The notes: generated by a model not told the origin, from the sequence alone. 64,000 nucleotides of DNA from Gonapodya prolifera JEL478 (GCA_001574975.1 KQ965851.1:62001-126000), one strand, 5' to 3'. Positions 10,026 through 21,524 are shown, numbered from the stretch's first letter. Translations and numbers: made by a program.

Positions 10026-10900
10026 TCACGGCACAGCGTCCTTTGGCTGCTGGTACTGGCTCATTATTTTGAAAAAATAAATGGGCGAGGGGACGCTCGA
10101 TACTTACGGGGATTTATCAGTCCTCTCAGTCGTTACCAAGTTGTTTTGGAGGGTTGATTAATGTTGATACTCACCACATATGGGTACAGTAGTTATTGTA
10201 AACTCCACAAGTTACTACCAATTTTTCAATGGCATTTTTTTGATAAAATACCGCGTTTTCACACAAGTTCCCGAAAGACCCCATGCCACAAACATTCACC
10301 CCAATTCACCCAAATCTCTGTGGCAGAGGGTCTTGAGTTCTCTGAACGGCGTTTTATTGGTGCGCAAGGACCCCAAATTGTCTGCCACAGAGATCATTCG
10401 GTAGACCCCCCAAATCTCTGGCGGACCAAATCTTGGGGGGCCTGAAACCTGTCCAAGGTGCTCCAAAATGATCCGCCACAGAGATTGAGCGGGTCTACCG
10501 AGTGATCTCTGTGGCACAACTTTATGGGGTCTCCGGTCTCGACAAAATGTCGCGTGTTCAGACGCATTCCTGATGACACAGAGATTCACGCGAATTCACC
10601 CAAATCTGTGAGGCAGAGGGACTTGAATCTTCTCTCGAGCGGGAGCTTGAACTTTTTTTTTTTATTTGCGGCATTATCGATCATGCCGAATGTGGCAGCA
10701 ATCCCGCGTCCGCCTTTGTGAACTTTTGGCAGTTTTTGAGGTTGGTTGTTGCGGATTTTGGATCGACAGTTGAGACGATGTGTAAGTGAGGTACGTTTTG
10801 GGCATCTGGTAACGCTTGAGAGACCCCATGAAAGTGGGTTTGCTATCCGAGTCATTTCAGACTTTTTGCTGGGAACAGATATATATTTTAAAATGCAACC
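10026..10900. other. Repeat-bearing intergenic region
   Basis: No gene is supported. The region holds the fold-back repeat at 10369-10531 and two diverged direct copies of a segment containing AATTCACCCAAATCT and GGCAGAGG (about 10255-10350 and 10540-10640). A poly-T tract lies near 10650. Confidence 0.6.
10369..10531. repeat. Fold-back (inverted) repeat, possible MITE-like element
   Basis: A 25-bp arm at 10384-10408 pairs with 10491-10515 at 24 of 25 positions. With gaps the pairing extends to about 50 bp per arm. The loop between the arms is about 80 bp and contains partial repeats of the same CAAATCTCTG motif. Transcribed, it would form a strong hairpin. There is no coding capacity and no clear target duplication. 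Confidence 0.7.
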
Positions 10901-10909
10901 GTAAATTTA

Positions 10910-11646
10910 TCAGGTTGGAAAATCGAACGTGCAAATTTTTTTTCCAGATTTCAACTCTTGCAGTGCCTTTTCAAGCTCTTTCAATTTTGACTCAAGGTCA
11001 AACTTCAAAGGTACGTGGTTCGAAACATTCCGCATAAATTTTGGAAGCTTGTTACGAAATCTAATCCAATGGTATGTCCCTTCATCGTCCTGGGAGAGTT
11101 GTTTGTTTATGGATGTTATGAAATGTTGTAAAACCGTTTGTACCAACGCGCTGATCTGCTCAATGCTTTATTTCGGATCCATTGGTCAAAATACTTTTTT
11201 CCAATGTGTGGCGAAAGTAACATTACAGTGATGACATTATGCAAAAAAAGAGTTTGAAGAGTTTTGATACAATAATCTTTTTGTAGCACGAGATCACTAA
11301 ATGCTTTTATACTCACAGTGAAGTCATACTTCGGTTCCAGTTTAGGGGGACGTGCAAGTTTGGTGGAGTTCAGAATTCTATCGCACGCTGCGGCGAGCAC
11401 TTCGTCACTTGGCTTTTTGAATTTCATAGGTATGAGATGACCGAGATTGAGCTTTTTGAGTCTCTTCAAGGAATATTGCGTTGACGGCGTTGTGATGGTG
11501 GCGGTAGTTGCGGTACTGGGACAGATTGCGGGCGAGGAGCTCGTCAGTTCAATTCGGTGGCGTGACAGGCTATTCGGTGGGCTTTTGTTTGGATACCAAT
11601 ATTGCACTTTATGTGTTCGGCATGTTTTGAACATCATTGTTTGCAA
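10910..11646 (-). pseudogene. Orphan protein gene, frame broken once
   Basis: A 5' frame (11116-11646) and a 3' frame (10910-11146) look like one protein. The first continues to about RNKA and the second takes up with IEQISALVQTV. A one-base shift near 11165 (AAATAAAGCATTGAG) would join them. The product would be about 240 residues, with a Thr/Ser-rich start, a basic LKRLKKLNLGHL segment, and a C-terminal Lys/Glu coiled-coil-like helix (LESKLKELEKALQELKSG). No family recognised. A GTGAGT inside the 5' frame means an intron could explain part of the mismatch. Confidence 0.35.
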
Positions 11647-11649
11647 ATT

Positions 11650-13110
11650 TATGTTGGTATAAAGTGGTCGTCTCTACCGGCTGACAACCAAATCGAAAAG
11701 CCACTCCCACGGCACTCCACACTCCTGCTGCTTCTTCACTTAATTTTTTTTTGCGGAGAGTGGGCCATCATGCGTCCTCAAATCACTCTCCCACGTCTCC
11801 GATCTGCTGGAAGCCTGTAACGCCGGACGTGGTTTGAAGGAGACCTCCTTTGCTAACGTCACTCATAGTATTACGTGTACACTGTCATTTGTCATCCTAT
11901 ACCACAAATGCTCGTCCACTTCCATTTATAGGCTTCGGTTACGCGCCTGTCAGGTGCCGGTATCACAACACTTGCCGACGTTTTTTTTTTTTTTGGAACG
12001 CAACCCAAACTGAAGCGTAAAAACATGAGCGTCCACCATATCATCTGCTCACCGTGTCCGGCATGTGTGAAGCGCTGTTGAAGGTGGCTGACGTCACCTT
12101 CAGCGCATCGTGGTCAGTGACCCCACCTTCGTTCTCTTTGGTGACCAGCAATGACATTCGTGAACTAGCGCTTCATTGTTTTGTTCAACGCCAAATAAAT
12201 GCTCTTCGACATGATCCGATGCATGTCTTCATTGGCCACTTGTGCGAATTATGCACCTCTCAGATGGCCGACTCGAAGTCCTCTAAATGGTTTCTTTGGA
12301 TTGGTACGCAATGGGTCTGGTCACAAAAACCCTATTGAGCCACTCAAACCAAACGTCCTTCGAGGAGCGACTCTTTGGTTGACGCCACCACACCTCAAAG
12401 ATACCCTCTGCGCTTCCTCTTCCTTTCCTTCACTCATATGTGGAGAGTGGGTCAGACCATGATGTCCTTGAGAGACTCCCCACCCCCTCCAATTATTGGA
12501 AATGGAATGGGGACATACTTTGCAAAGACAACACCGCTGACAATTGCACCTGAATTATTGTGCTCGGTCACGCGTCACCATTGATGATAATTCTTTTGGA
12601 ACGGACCCTAAACAGATGGCAGGAGAAGAACATGTGCGTCCCACCCTGGTCTTTACCGACATTCTTTTTAGAGACAAGTAGTGGGGTCTGCCATCTGGGA
12701 CTTCACTGTTTGGCTCAGGAGCAACCTGGGCCAGAAGGAGCAATACAAAACATCCCATTGGAAACACAACGTCACATCAGCGCCCGCATCCGATGGAAGA
12801 CTTGTTTATGTTTTTTTGATTAGACAAAAATGAGTCTTCCCACAAAAATCCAATGGATCCACTCATCCACTCAGCTAAAAGTGCAACAAGTTGACGTCAC
12901 CATAAACTTTGCAAACCTCGAATCCTCACTCCCTCCCCGCCACCCACCCCTGTCCACCCCCCTCCCCCGTACCTCTTTAGGAATGGATCAGATTGTGGTG
13001 TTGCAAAAAGCATTGGGTCCGTTCGGCAATATGTGATTCCTTTGGCAAAGTACAACACTACCGTCGCATCACACACTACTCGACAAAAATATTCTTTGTC
13101 GCTATAACAG
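11650..13110. other. Gene-poor region
   Basis: Only short frames without domains on either strand. A poly-T run lies near 11980 and pyrimidine-rich stretches near 12930-12970. Two segments starting near 11990 and 12595 share a loose similarity (TTGGAACG..., ACATG.GCGTCC), possibly old repeats. Nothing else seen. Confidence 0.4.
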
Positions 13111-13117
13111 TAATTGA

Positions 13118-14296
13118 TCAATCTTCACCACTGTTCTCACTATCCCATATCCTCTTGACCATCTCGTACACTTTCAAACCCTCTTCGTGCCCAACATTAT
13201 AGCTCGCTGTATCAACAATGTCTTGTGTCACTTTGGCGCCTGCCCCGATCAATTTGCGCACCATCTCCAAATCAGCTTCCCCCAATTGCACAGCCATACT
13301 GAGGGGCCCATTACTGTGGCCCGTGACTTCAATTCCTTGAGCAATCAGAAAGTCCACCACGTCGTGCTGTTTCCACGATATCGCGGAAATGAGCGTGGCG
13401 GTGAGCGCGTCAGGACTGTACTCGTACACCGACATGAAGTGCTCAGCAATGTAACGCTTGCCCCATTGAGCTGCCGCGCAGATTCCTTTTGCGTCTGCGT
13501 CAAGAGCGCCTGCATCTATGACACGGCGCACCAGGTCCAGGTTTGCTTGCTCGATAGCGCGGGACCAAATGTCTCTGAATTGGCAGTACTCCGGCTCAAT
13601 GCGAGCGCCATGATCCAACAGCAAGGTGACGTTCTCCATTTGTCCGAACTGCAAGGCTGTCTGAAGTGGAAGCCCATGTGCCACATTGACATCAGCCCCA
13701 CGCTCGAGGAGCAGCCTGACCACGCTAGCATTGTATTCCTGCGCAGCCACGGCCAGGGGCGGGCCCGGATCCTGACCGTGCAACTCGCCGCAATCACACT
13801 CATTATCAGTTCGGAACAAGTTTATGTCCGCACCTCGGTCCAGGAGCAGGCGGACAACATCGAGCTGATCATGTGTGGCCGCATTGGTACTACTGCATGC
13901 GCGGGCAAGTGGCGTCATACCCGTGCTTTCTTCGACGCAATTAACGTCGACTCCTCGGTCCAAAAGCATCGCAACGACCGCTGTGCGCCCCAGCTGGGCT
14001 GCCGTGAAAAGGGCCGGGCATGGGTCTGGCGCACCGAACTCAAAGAGGAGGGCGATGACTTGGACGTGTCCCAGCATGGCGGCCTTTTTGAGATGGTCAG
14101 CAGTGGGACGCGTGGCTGCATCGGGTTGCTCCAGGAGCCTGCGGATGGCTGCGATGTCCGGATTTGGACGAAAGACTGCGACTGCCAAGGAGTCTTCAGG
14201 CTCAGAGGAACGCTTGACTGCGAACATCGTGCGCAAACTGGTGGTGCCGTGGTTGCAAACTCCAGGGCCTAATTCTGCCTGCCATTCAACCGACAT
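13118..14296 (-). CDS. Ankyrin-repeat protein
   Basis: A single uninterrupted frame of 392 codons. From residue 60 on, the protein is built of ankyrin-type repeats: VVAMLLDRGVDVN, VVRLLLDRGADIN, VVRLLLERGADVN, NVTLLLDHGARIE and VVDFLIAQGIEV, at roughly 33-residue intervals with two longer insertions. There is no signal peptide, membrane helix or extra catalytic domain. Ankyrin proteins bind protein partners; the partner is unknown. An internal Met (base 14227, before FAVKRSS) is an alternative start. It is one of the few intron-free genes here, and its coding strand is GC-richer than the flanks. The long plus-strand frame across the same bases is a shadow. Confidence 0.85.
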   Translation of the reverse strand: MSVEWQAELGPGVCNHGTTSLRTMFAVKRSSEPEDSLAVAVFRPNPDIAAIRRLLEQPDAATRPTADHLKKAAMLGHVQVIALLFEFGAPDPCPALFTAAQLGRTAVVAMLLDRGVDVNCVEESTGMTPLARACSSTNAATHDQLDVVRLLLDRGADINLFRTDNECDCGELHGQDPGPPLAVAAQEYNASVVRLLLERGADVNVAHGLPLQTALQFGQMENVTLLLDHGARIEPEYCQFRDIWSRAIEQANLDLVRRVIDAGALDADAKGICAAAQWGKRYIAEHFMSVYEYSPDALTATLISAISWKQHDVVDFLIAQGIEVTGHSNGPLSMAVQLGEADLEMVRKLIGAGAKVTQDIVDTASYNVGHEEGLKVYEMVKRIWDSENSGED

Positions 14297-14299
14297 CTC

Positions 14300-15770
14300 T
14301 CCCCCCTTTCTTGTCTCGTCTAACTTGAGAAGCAGCCCTCCTTCCCATCTCTAAAAATGCGTCTTCTGCACCCTCCCAACAATCAATTTCTCCATCGCAC
14401 TCGAGAGAAAGCATGCTCCAGCACAGCTCGGCCCCCTGGAAATGCAATGAAGGAGGATTAATTGATTAACACGGCTCCCATGAAGAAGTGGACATACCCT
14501 CTCGGAACTTCCGTAAACTCACAGTGGATTCCCCCACAGGGTGTTTTCATTTCAAATTTCAAACGGAACATGAATTTTCATATGAGCTTGTGGACTATGG
14601 GTTGCAAAACTGCACTCCATCGCCGAGAATCTCAAACTACGCTAACATTTGCCATCCGAATCTCGAACCCCTGCATCAGATGCCACGCTCCGTCTGCATT
14701 CCAAAAATCTGCAAGTCCTCGCTGTTGATCTGGTCTTTCGACTTTCACAGCCCAAACCAAGCCTAAAGGATCCGAGTCCCTAGTCGATTCACAGCGCGGG
14801 CTTTTTGTTTAGGTTTTGTCAGGTTGTTGTTGTTGTCAAGAGAGGGAGGTATCCTGTTGAAAACTTTTTTTTCCGAGATTCAATCAAAGTCGTCAAGTTA
14901 CGCTTATTACATATACAAGGCAGTCTCATTTCTCCACAAAAAGTCTTTTCTTTACTCACCGTGGTGGCCTGAGGCGGCGCGGCTTGCAAGCGAATTGGAG
15001 TTGAAGTACCTTGCTGTGACAAGCCGGCAGGTGTGAGTGTGATGGATGCAGCGTGCGGGATCACGGGAGTACGTCGGATTTTTCACGGACGGACCAAGTT
15101 ACCACGACTTTTGCACCCGTAATTTATCCTATCTCATGAAAAAAATTGTTTATCAATTTATCGTGATGTCGCTTCACTCTCAAGTGCACTCCAATTGCAT
15201 AACGACGAAGTTGCCCTAGTCGCAGCAGTCTTGGCCAGCAGAAGGAGAGGCGACGTACAATGTGACACGATCGTCGCTTGCTATTCTCTTCCTTGTCTCT
15301 CGCACCACCAGCTGCAGATGCCACCACCCACCGGTTTCTTCCCCGCGATTACTCCCTTTCAAAGGGTGTTTGCAGTTTCACGTTTTATTTCAAAAATTGG
15401 AGGAAAAATACAGTAGGTGTGAAACGTGCGCCCTTCAGAATTGCAAAATTCTATGTCCTTTCGTTTTTGTAAACCGCCTCAAAATGCTCCCGTCGGGTCG
15501 GCACTACTTAGTCCCCCGAACTTGCGACTGGACCCTACTGGACCGAGGCTAAAGGAAGACACCATCTACGTTACGTTCGCCATCCTGCCAAACGCGGGAA
15601 CAAGAGTTTTCGGAAGAAGAATCAGGGGAGAGTGCAAAAAGCGGAAAATATCGAGAGCGCAAAATTTCGCTGGTTGTCGTGTGATATGGAGGTGAGTGTT
15701 AATACGTTGACTGGAAGTGTGAGGTAAGGTGTCATGAAGGATACCAACAAAATTCCACAATTTTGTTTAC
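14300..15770. other. Intergenic region
   Basis: Short frames only, no domain. Poly-T and TTG repeats near 14815-14870. Nothing recognisable as RNA gene or repeat. Confidence 0.4.
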
Positions 15771-16017
15771 ATAGTACACCGTGAGTGCAATTTCCAGTGC
15801 GAAGAACCCAACGGGAATGTTTTGAAGGTATGGCGGCAGGCCAAGATACAGCATCAAACAGCATCTTCAATGTAATAGGTTCTTGCGGTGCCACAAGCGC
15901 CGCCAAGTTGGCGTCCAGTGGGCTGTGCCGCAACACGTCGCTCGTCGGTCTATTGTCCAATGTTGTCGACATTGATGATGAAGACGTGGAACTTTTCAAG
16001 CTCTGAACCATGGTGAC

Positions 16018-16940
16018 TCACAGGGGCACGTCTTCCACGGTGCTCAGGAGCTCAAAGTCCCCGCAGATGCCTTTCAGTCGTTGATCAATCGTCTGATAAA
16101 GCCACGCCAGGTACCATGTCGTCCTCCGGGCCTCGTCGTCGATCATTGCCTGGGTGAACGACGTTCGTGCTGCAGCCGTTCTCATTCGGATTGTCCCAGA
16201 GCTCCGCAACGCAGGGACTTCTGCAATAACTTGCTTCAGCCCCGCCGCGAACATTTGCAGCGCGGCGATAGAGCCTTGCTTGTTCTCGCCGGCGAACTCG
16301 GACATGGCGACATGACGACATGTAGCAGGGTTTGCACGTATTCGACGTTGACCTGTTGCGAGGCGGCGATGGGGAAGAGGAGTGCGCTGTGCAGGGCGAG
16401 AGTTTGTTGATGCGCGCGACGGAATTGTGGGGATGGGTGCAGGCAGCCCAGAGTCATCATGCTGCAGTGTGGAAGACGTGAGCTCGGTCATTCTTCGAAA
16501 GCAAGTGGTCGATGAAAGGAACTTGATTGGGAAGGTGTACCTCAAGACAAGGGGTACATTGGATCGTTTTCTAGTTGCGCTGAACAGCTGGGGATGAAGC
16601 ATGCGGAAATGCCGTCCGATGGTCCCAAAGTAGACTTGCAGGAGCTTTCGTTGCAGTCTTCCATGTTAGGCAACGGTGGATGCGCGTCAAAAATCGAGAT
16701 TTCAATATCGTTGGGATTCGGGAGTGTCTGCCGTCGCTCTTCTTGAACTGATGAGGAAGAGTAGGTGTACGTAGATGAAGTGATTTCAAACAAAGAGGAC
16801 GTGGGGGAAGGCGCCAGAGGTTCAGATGTGATCAGTTGTTGGCTTACCGACCGATGGCGCACCAGCGGAATCAGCATGTTGCTTTTGTATTTTGACGCCA
16901 AGTAAGGATTCCAGCACCGCCAGCCAGTCGGTCGGGCTGC
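16018..16940 (-). pseudogene. Second fungal_trans regulator, frame broken
   Basis: Minus-strand pieces read in order as a fungal-specific transcription factor: a short coiled-coil (WLAVLESLLGVKIQKQ, about 16852-16940), an acidic Ser/Pro linker, an ALLFPIAASQQVNVEYVQTL helix pair, AALQMFAAGLKQ, and EARRTTWYLAWLYQTIDQRL followed by VEDVPL, the classic (E/D)xRRRxWW...DVPLP end of the middle homology region. A GTGAGT donor follows VPL at 16018. The frame is lost within TLLHV/AMSEF, where an 8-bp unit is repeated (16301-16325); removing one unit restores L-L-H-V-A-M-S-E. I find no clear six-cysteine cluster upstream, so the DNA-binding part is missing or degraded. Neighbouring genes give no functional hint. 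Confidence 0.55.
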
Positions 16941-17202
16941 GTGGGCAGAAGAGACGGCGATGCTCAGTGTGACGGATACCGGTGCCATCCTGTGCCATCA
17001 ACGCACACGCTCACCGAGCAGGCTCGTTCTTGGGGGCGCCGTCTCCGCCGCTCCCTCTTCATGTGCGATTGTGGGGAGAGACCGAGGCACCCGTGGCCGC
17101 GGAGTGGACCGCGTGTAAACTACGTATAAGCGCCGCGTTCACCACGTCTTCCTCTGTCCATCTTTATTGCCTTCTTAACGAGCAGCCGTTGTGTATGAAA
17201 TA

Positions 17203-17266
17203 AACGCCTGAAAGAAACCGGCGCGCTCAAGAAGCCCAAATCGGAGGATGGTGAGATTGGCAAGGA
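17203..17266 (+). pseudogene. Partial duplicate of the Alb1-like gene's last exon
   Basis: The bases read RLKETGALKKPKSEDGEIGKD, against the HLQEIGVLKKPKSEDVEMGE tail of the gene at 1964-2062. DNA identity over about 60 bp is roughly 80 percent by eye. The first exon is absent, and there is no upstream start in frame. It looks like a fragment left by an ectopic duplication on the opposite strand, about 15 kb away. Confidence 0.75.
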
Positions 17267-17499
17267 CGTAACCTCCAAAACTATCGACGCTACACGCAAT
17301 GCACTCTGTGATAAAGGAACTCGGAGCAAGCCCCGAGCGAGTTCGTCTTGGTGCAAAGATTCGGTGATAGACCGACACCCGATGGGGCGTCTTCTAGCCG
17401 TCACGCTAAAAAGAACAGTTACTGCACTTGCCGTGTTTTCTTTGAAATTTAATTGAAAGATCCAACATGATTTAGGTGTTACATTTGTCCGCTTCTCGA

Positions 17500-18700
17500 T
17501 CATAATTGGAGCAGAGAACTCTGGTTGCGTCTGCAAGATCGTCCGCACGCTTCAGGATTCAGAGCGAGAGCGTGACTGAACTGATCGCGTCTACTCCAGG
17601 AGCGACGGCCTTTACTTCGGGATCTGCTTGGCCTTTCAACACGCCCCGTAAATGCCTCCCATGGATCATACTGTCTCCTCACAACATCCTTTTCAGTGAC
17701 TGGGTTCTCTTCTCCATACAGCTCTCGCCATTTCTTCAGTGCTCGAAGTGCCTTTTGCTCCCTTTGTGGTGTATTTGCTTTGACTTCAAGCACAACATCC
17801 CGAATGAGATCTGCTGAATCTGAATGCTTTTTCCACTCCGCGCAGTGACTCGTCCGGGAAATTGCAATACCTCTTTTTGAACGTGTGATACAAGCCTTGT
17901 TAAGAGCTCTTCTGCATATTTGTGAATGTTTTGCGGCACGGGCATTTATTTCTAAAGCAGCAATCAGATCCCACGAAAAGATAGGACGAGCGCACACCGT
18001 GCAGCACCATCAAGAACAAATGTCCATGCTGTCGTCAGGGTCCCAGTCGTAAAGTTGAACCCACTTTGGCCATCGCGAGCTTCCACCATTCTTGGAACGC
18101 GCTCTGCAAGTTCCAGCCAAGACTCGCCCACTTTGCAATCAGCTCCGGGTCATGAGTAAGAGCGACTTCTAGAGCGAGCAAGTGCCGAAGAATGTGTCGA
18201 GGTCATTTACATGGACCTGATTATCTTCGCGTGGCGATAGCTTTAGGCGGCTAACGTTAGTAAATCCATTCAGCGGCTCGATGAATACACCTCTCACCTC
18301 ATCCCCGTAGCGAATGTACCCTTCGTGCGCCAGAAGCACCATTGCTCTCGTTGAAGCCTTCGCCACTTCTCCCACCGTGTAGTGATCCGAATACTGGGTC
18401 GCTTGATGCAAGGCGAGCTCTTGGCAACAGTAACCGGGGAGAAACTGCACCCATATGAAAACAGAGCCCGAAGGAAAGAGGTGTTTTGTAGGAAGCGATG
18501 GTTCTGGCCTCCGTCGCCTCTATGTCTTCCAAACACAAGAGCGTAGATTGCTCCGCATCTGCCGAATCTCCGTAGAAACTATGCCGCTCTGATGCCTCCT
18601 GTTTCAGTAACTCCCACACGGTTTTGCTGGCCATAGCGAAGTCGCCGGGGTCGTCCAGCCGATGGAAGATAATTCGTGGAAGGTCGTGGAGCGACATCGG
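17500..18700 (-). pseudogene. Decayed F-box-type gene
   Basis: From 18700 downward the strand reads MSLHDLPRIIFHRLDDPGDF, an F-box-like start, then an acidic stretch and CLEDIEATEARTI. A frame change near 18450 leads into YCCQELALHQATQYSDHY and a long hydrophilic part. Another near 18185 leads into LALEVALTHDPELIAKWASL, and near 18050 the frame changes again before DLIAALEINARA. Each segment looks like real protein, yet no consistent set of splice sites joins them, so I read it as a pseudogene with several small indels. F-box proteins recruit substrates to SCF ubiquitin ligases. Alternative: an active gene with introns I could not resolve. Confidence 0.4.
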
Positions 18701-19505
18701 TGGGATGTGTTGAAGGGGGATGGAAATGAAGTGGTGAAGAAATATTATGGTTCCACTTGCCCACAACTGTCTCCGTTGCAAACGCTCGAAAACGAAAGCG
18801 TATAACGTCATGACATTTTGAATATATTTGCAAGCGTTTTGATACAAAATGCACCGTGAATGTCGGAAATTCGGGCGGATTGCAGTCCCATACTATTCCG
18901 CTGCAGGACACCTATGTAGCAAGTTCGTTCCCACTTGCGAGTCGAAGTTCCCATCATCGTACATCATAATGGGGTCGTCAACCTTACGGACATTGCGGGG
19001 CGGTAAAAGCGAGAGGACGCACACATTGCCACACTCGATGACTGACAAGGCTTCTCTCGCGTCGGGTGAAGGTAACATGTGTTGTGCTCTGGCTGGGATT
19101 GTGCGGATAGTGTCTGTACCACAACAGCTTACTCATTTACAAACCACGGACATGGCCATGGCCACCGCCGCGATCGCCAGCATCCCATTCAACCCACACC
19201 AATCCACATTCGAGCTGTCCCATCCCGGCGCTCATCCTCACCGGGCGGATGGCGTTCACGGAGGCCGACGATCGTGAGTTCGTGGTGTTGCGATCGCTGG
19301 CTCAAACACCGAATTCTCATCGCTCATGGGACTGATCGTGAAAGGGCGAGGTCTCAGCCCACAGTCGTGTCCGCGGACGAGGTGAAGCGGGTCGTGCAAA
19401 GAGCAGTCGGGTCCAAGGGTGGAGAAGAGAAAGCCACGGTGGCTGCGAACGTCAGTGACTGAGTTGGATCACACAGTGTTCTCTTGGCGAGAATAACACC
19501 GATCG

Positions 19506-21414
19506 ATGACTCGTTGTGCTCCTCCTCCACCCTCGATCGTTCCTTCCACTCCGGCCCACCAATGTCCGATCCACAACACCCAGCGCGCCGCGCTCCACGT
19601 CGCCTCGAAAGCCCGCGTATCCGCATGGGGCAACACAGTCTCCGGTCTTCGACGTCAGAAGCTGCAAGCTCGTGCTGAGCGGCTCAAAGCAGAGGAGGAA
19701 GAGCGACAAAAGATGGACAAGGAGTATGCCAAGGAGCGCGAGGAGAAGAGGGCAAGGGACGTCGAGAGGGCAAGGGCCATCATGTATGATGCCAAGGATG
19801 AGGTCAAGACGTTTCACTCAAAGGTCCTGCTGTACCAGGTGATGAAGGTGGGTCGCCATGAAATCGCTCAGTGCAAAGATACCGGATTCAAACGACCGTG
19901 TTTGCAACAGGAGCGGGACCATCAACTAACTCTAAAGAAAAAGCAGCACGACATTTCAAATCTGTTGAACTTCAAATCCGTTAATGAAGAAGAACAAACA
20001 CTCGCACACGCATTGCTGCAAGAGCAGGAAACAGTTGAAACAAAGAAAGCGCAACGTCTGCAGTTGGCGCGAGACCAGGAAAAGCAGATATCGGAGAAGG
20101 AGGCTAAGAAGGATATGGCGAAGCGGGTGAGTGCGTCGTACCGAGTGGCACGTTCTTTGAACATTTTAGTGAAGGGAACCCCGTGCAGGCCCACCTCGAA
20201 GAAGGAGCCAACATCCGAGCTCTTGACGCGATCTACCAGCAGCAACAGCGCATGGCGACCGCTCAGAGACGAGCGCACGAGCTCGCGATCCACAACGATC
20301 TAGTCCGGATGCTGCAGGACCACAAACAAAATCAAGAGGAGGAAACAAGAAAAGAGCTCGAAGAAAATTCCAAGGTCGCAGCGTGGTCCGAACGTAAGGA
20401 AGCGTTCGATAAGGCGAAAAAGGAGGCAGAGAAGCACTGGATGCTGTAAGTTAGGGGTTACATGATCGGTACTTGTGGATCAATTTGACGTCAACCGCGC
20501 CTTGCACAGGGAAAAATTCCGTGTTGCCGAAGCGCTAGGTCAGTCGCGCGCGCAAGAGGATGCCCAAGTAAACGCCCAGTACGAGTTGGAAGTAGAGAAC
20601 TCTCTCAAGGCCAAGGACGAGAAGGAGAGAAAGCTGGAAGAGGTAAAGAGGGCGCAGAAAGAGCAGCTTGCAAGAGAGAAGCGGGCCTACTATGAGCACC
20701 ACGTACGTTTCCCGAGACTACTTCAGTGCCCGATTGGATCATTCCCCATCTCATGTGGCCGCCTCTACTAGCTCACAGTACAAAAGGAACAGCAAGAAGC
20801 CACGAAAGAGCACAACAGACAAGAGTTCGAGTTGAACCAGAAACTCTGGGTTCAAGCTACAGCGCAAGAACTGCGGCGACGGCAGACGCAGGTGGAGAAC
20901 GGAAAGAAAATGCTCGAATTCCACCGATCACAGGTGGTGAGTAGTACGCCGCTCCATAATAGCGCAAAAATTTACCATGGTTAACCCGTTCTACTTTAAT
21001 CAGACGGTGAAAAGAGCCCACGAAACTGCCACCGCAGAAGCTTCCGCTCACTTCGACAAGCAAACTCTCCAATCGCACATATCGGACGAGAAACGATTCC
21101 TTTCGTACTGCGAGGGCTTGGCGCACGAACCTTGGGCACGAGATAACACCCGTCTCCAGAAATACGTCAGCGATACCGTCGCGAGACGTACGGCGGAGCT
21201 AGCTAGCAAGGAAAAACGCGACTTCCGGTCACCGTTTGACGACGAGCGATCGCATAAAAACACGGGGAGGAGGTTGGGATTTACAACATTTGCAAATCAT
21301 TCCGCTGAGGCTGAATCACATGCACCGGTGAGGGAGGAGAGAATTATCTCGTCAGCGGCATCAACAACGGCCCGCATCATCGGGAGAGCGAAGCCTTCTG
21401 TTTCAAGTATCTAA
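19506..21414 (+). CDS. CFAP210: CFAP210 (CCDC173) axonemal microtubule-inner protein
   Basis: Confident exons: up to 19847, 19911-20126, 20189-20445, 20510-20702, 20772-20936 and 21004-21414, all with canonical splice sites and matching phases. The product is one long Glu/Lys/Arg/Gln-rich coiled coil of the trichoplein-like type. The diagnostic stretch is VKTFHSKVLLYQVMKERDHQ, matching the KNFHSGLLLSRVMKERDAQ region of animal CCDC173. The family sits inside the doublet microtubules of motile cilia. The 5' end is not fixed: conserved-looking coding (SADEVKRVVQRA) occurs near 19375-19415, so the real start is probably upstream, around 19150-19360. It is convergent with SREBP, stop codons about 110 bp apart. 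Confidence 0.8.
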
Positions 21415-21524
21415 ATACCCAGTATCGATATTCCGTTTCACATATGCGTGTGAAGTTCTATGTATTTGTTTGTTATGATAATTTTTATGGTACCATAAAC
21501 GTCATTGAGAGAAAAGTCGATATT

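Noticed and set aside
13187-14272. 361-codon plus-strand frame
   Set aside because: It is the shadow of the ankyrin gene; its translation has no domain, while the minus strand has regular repeats.
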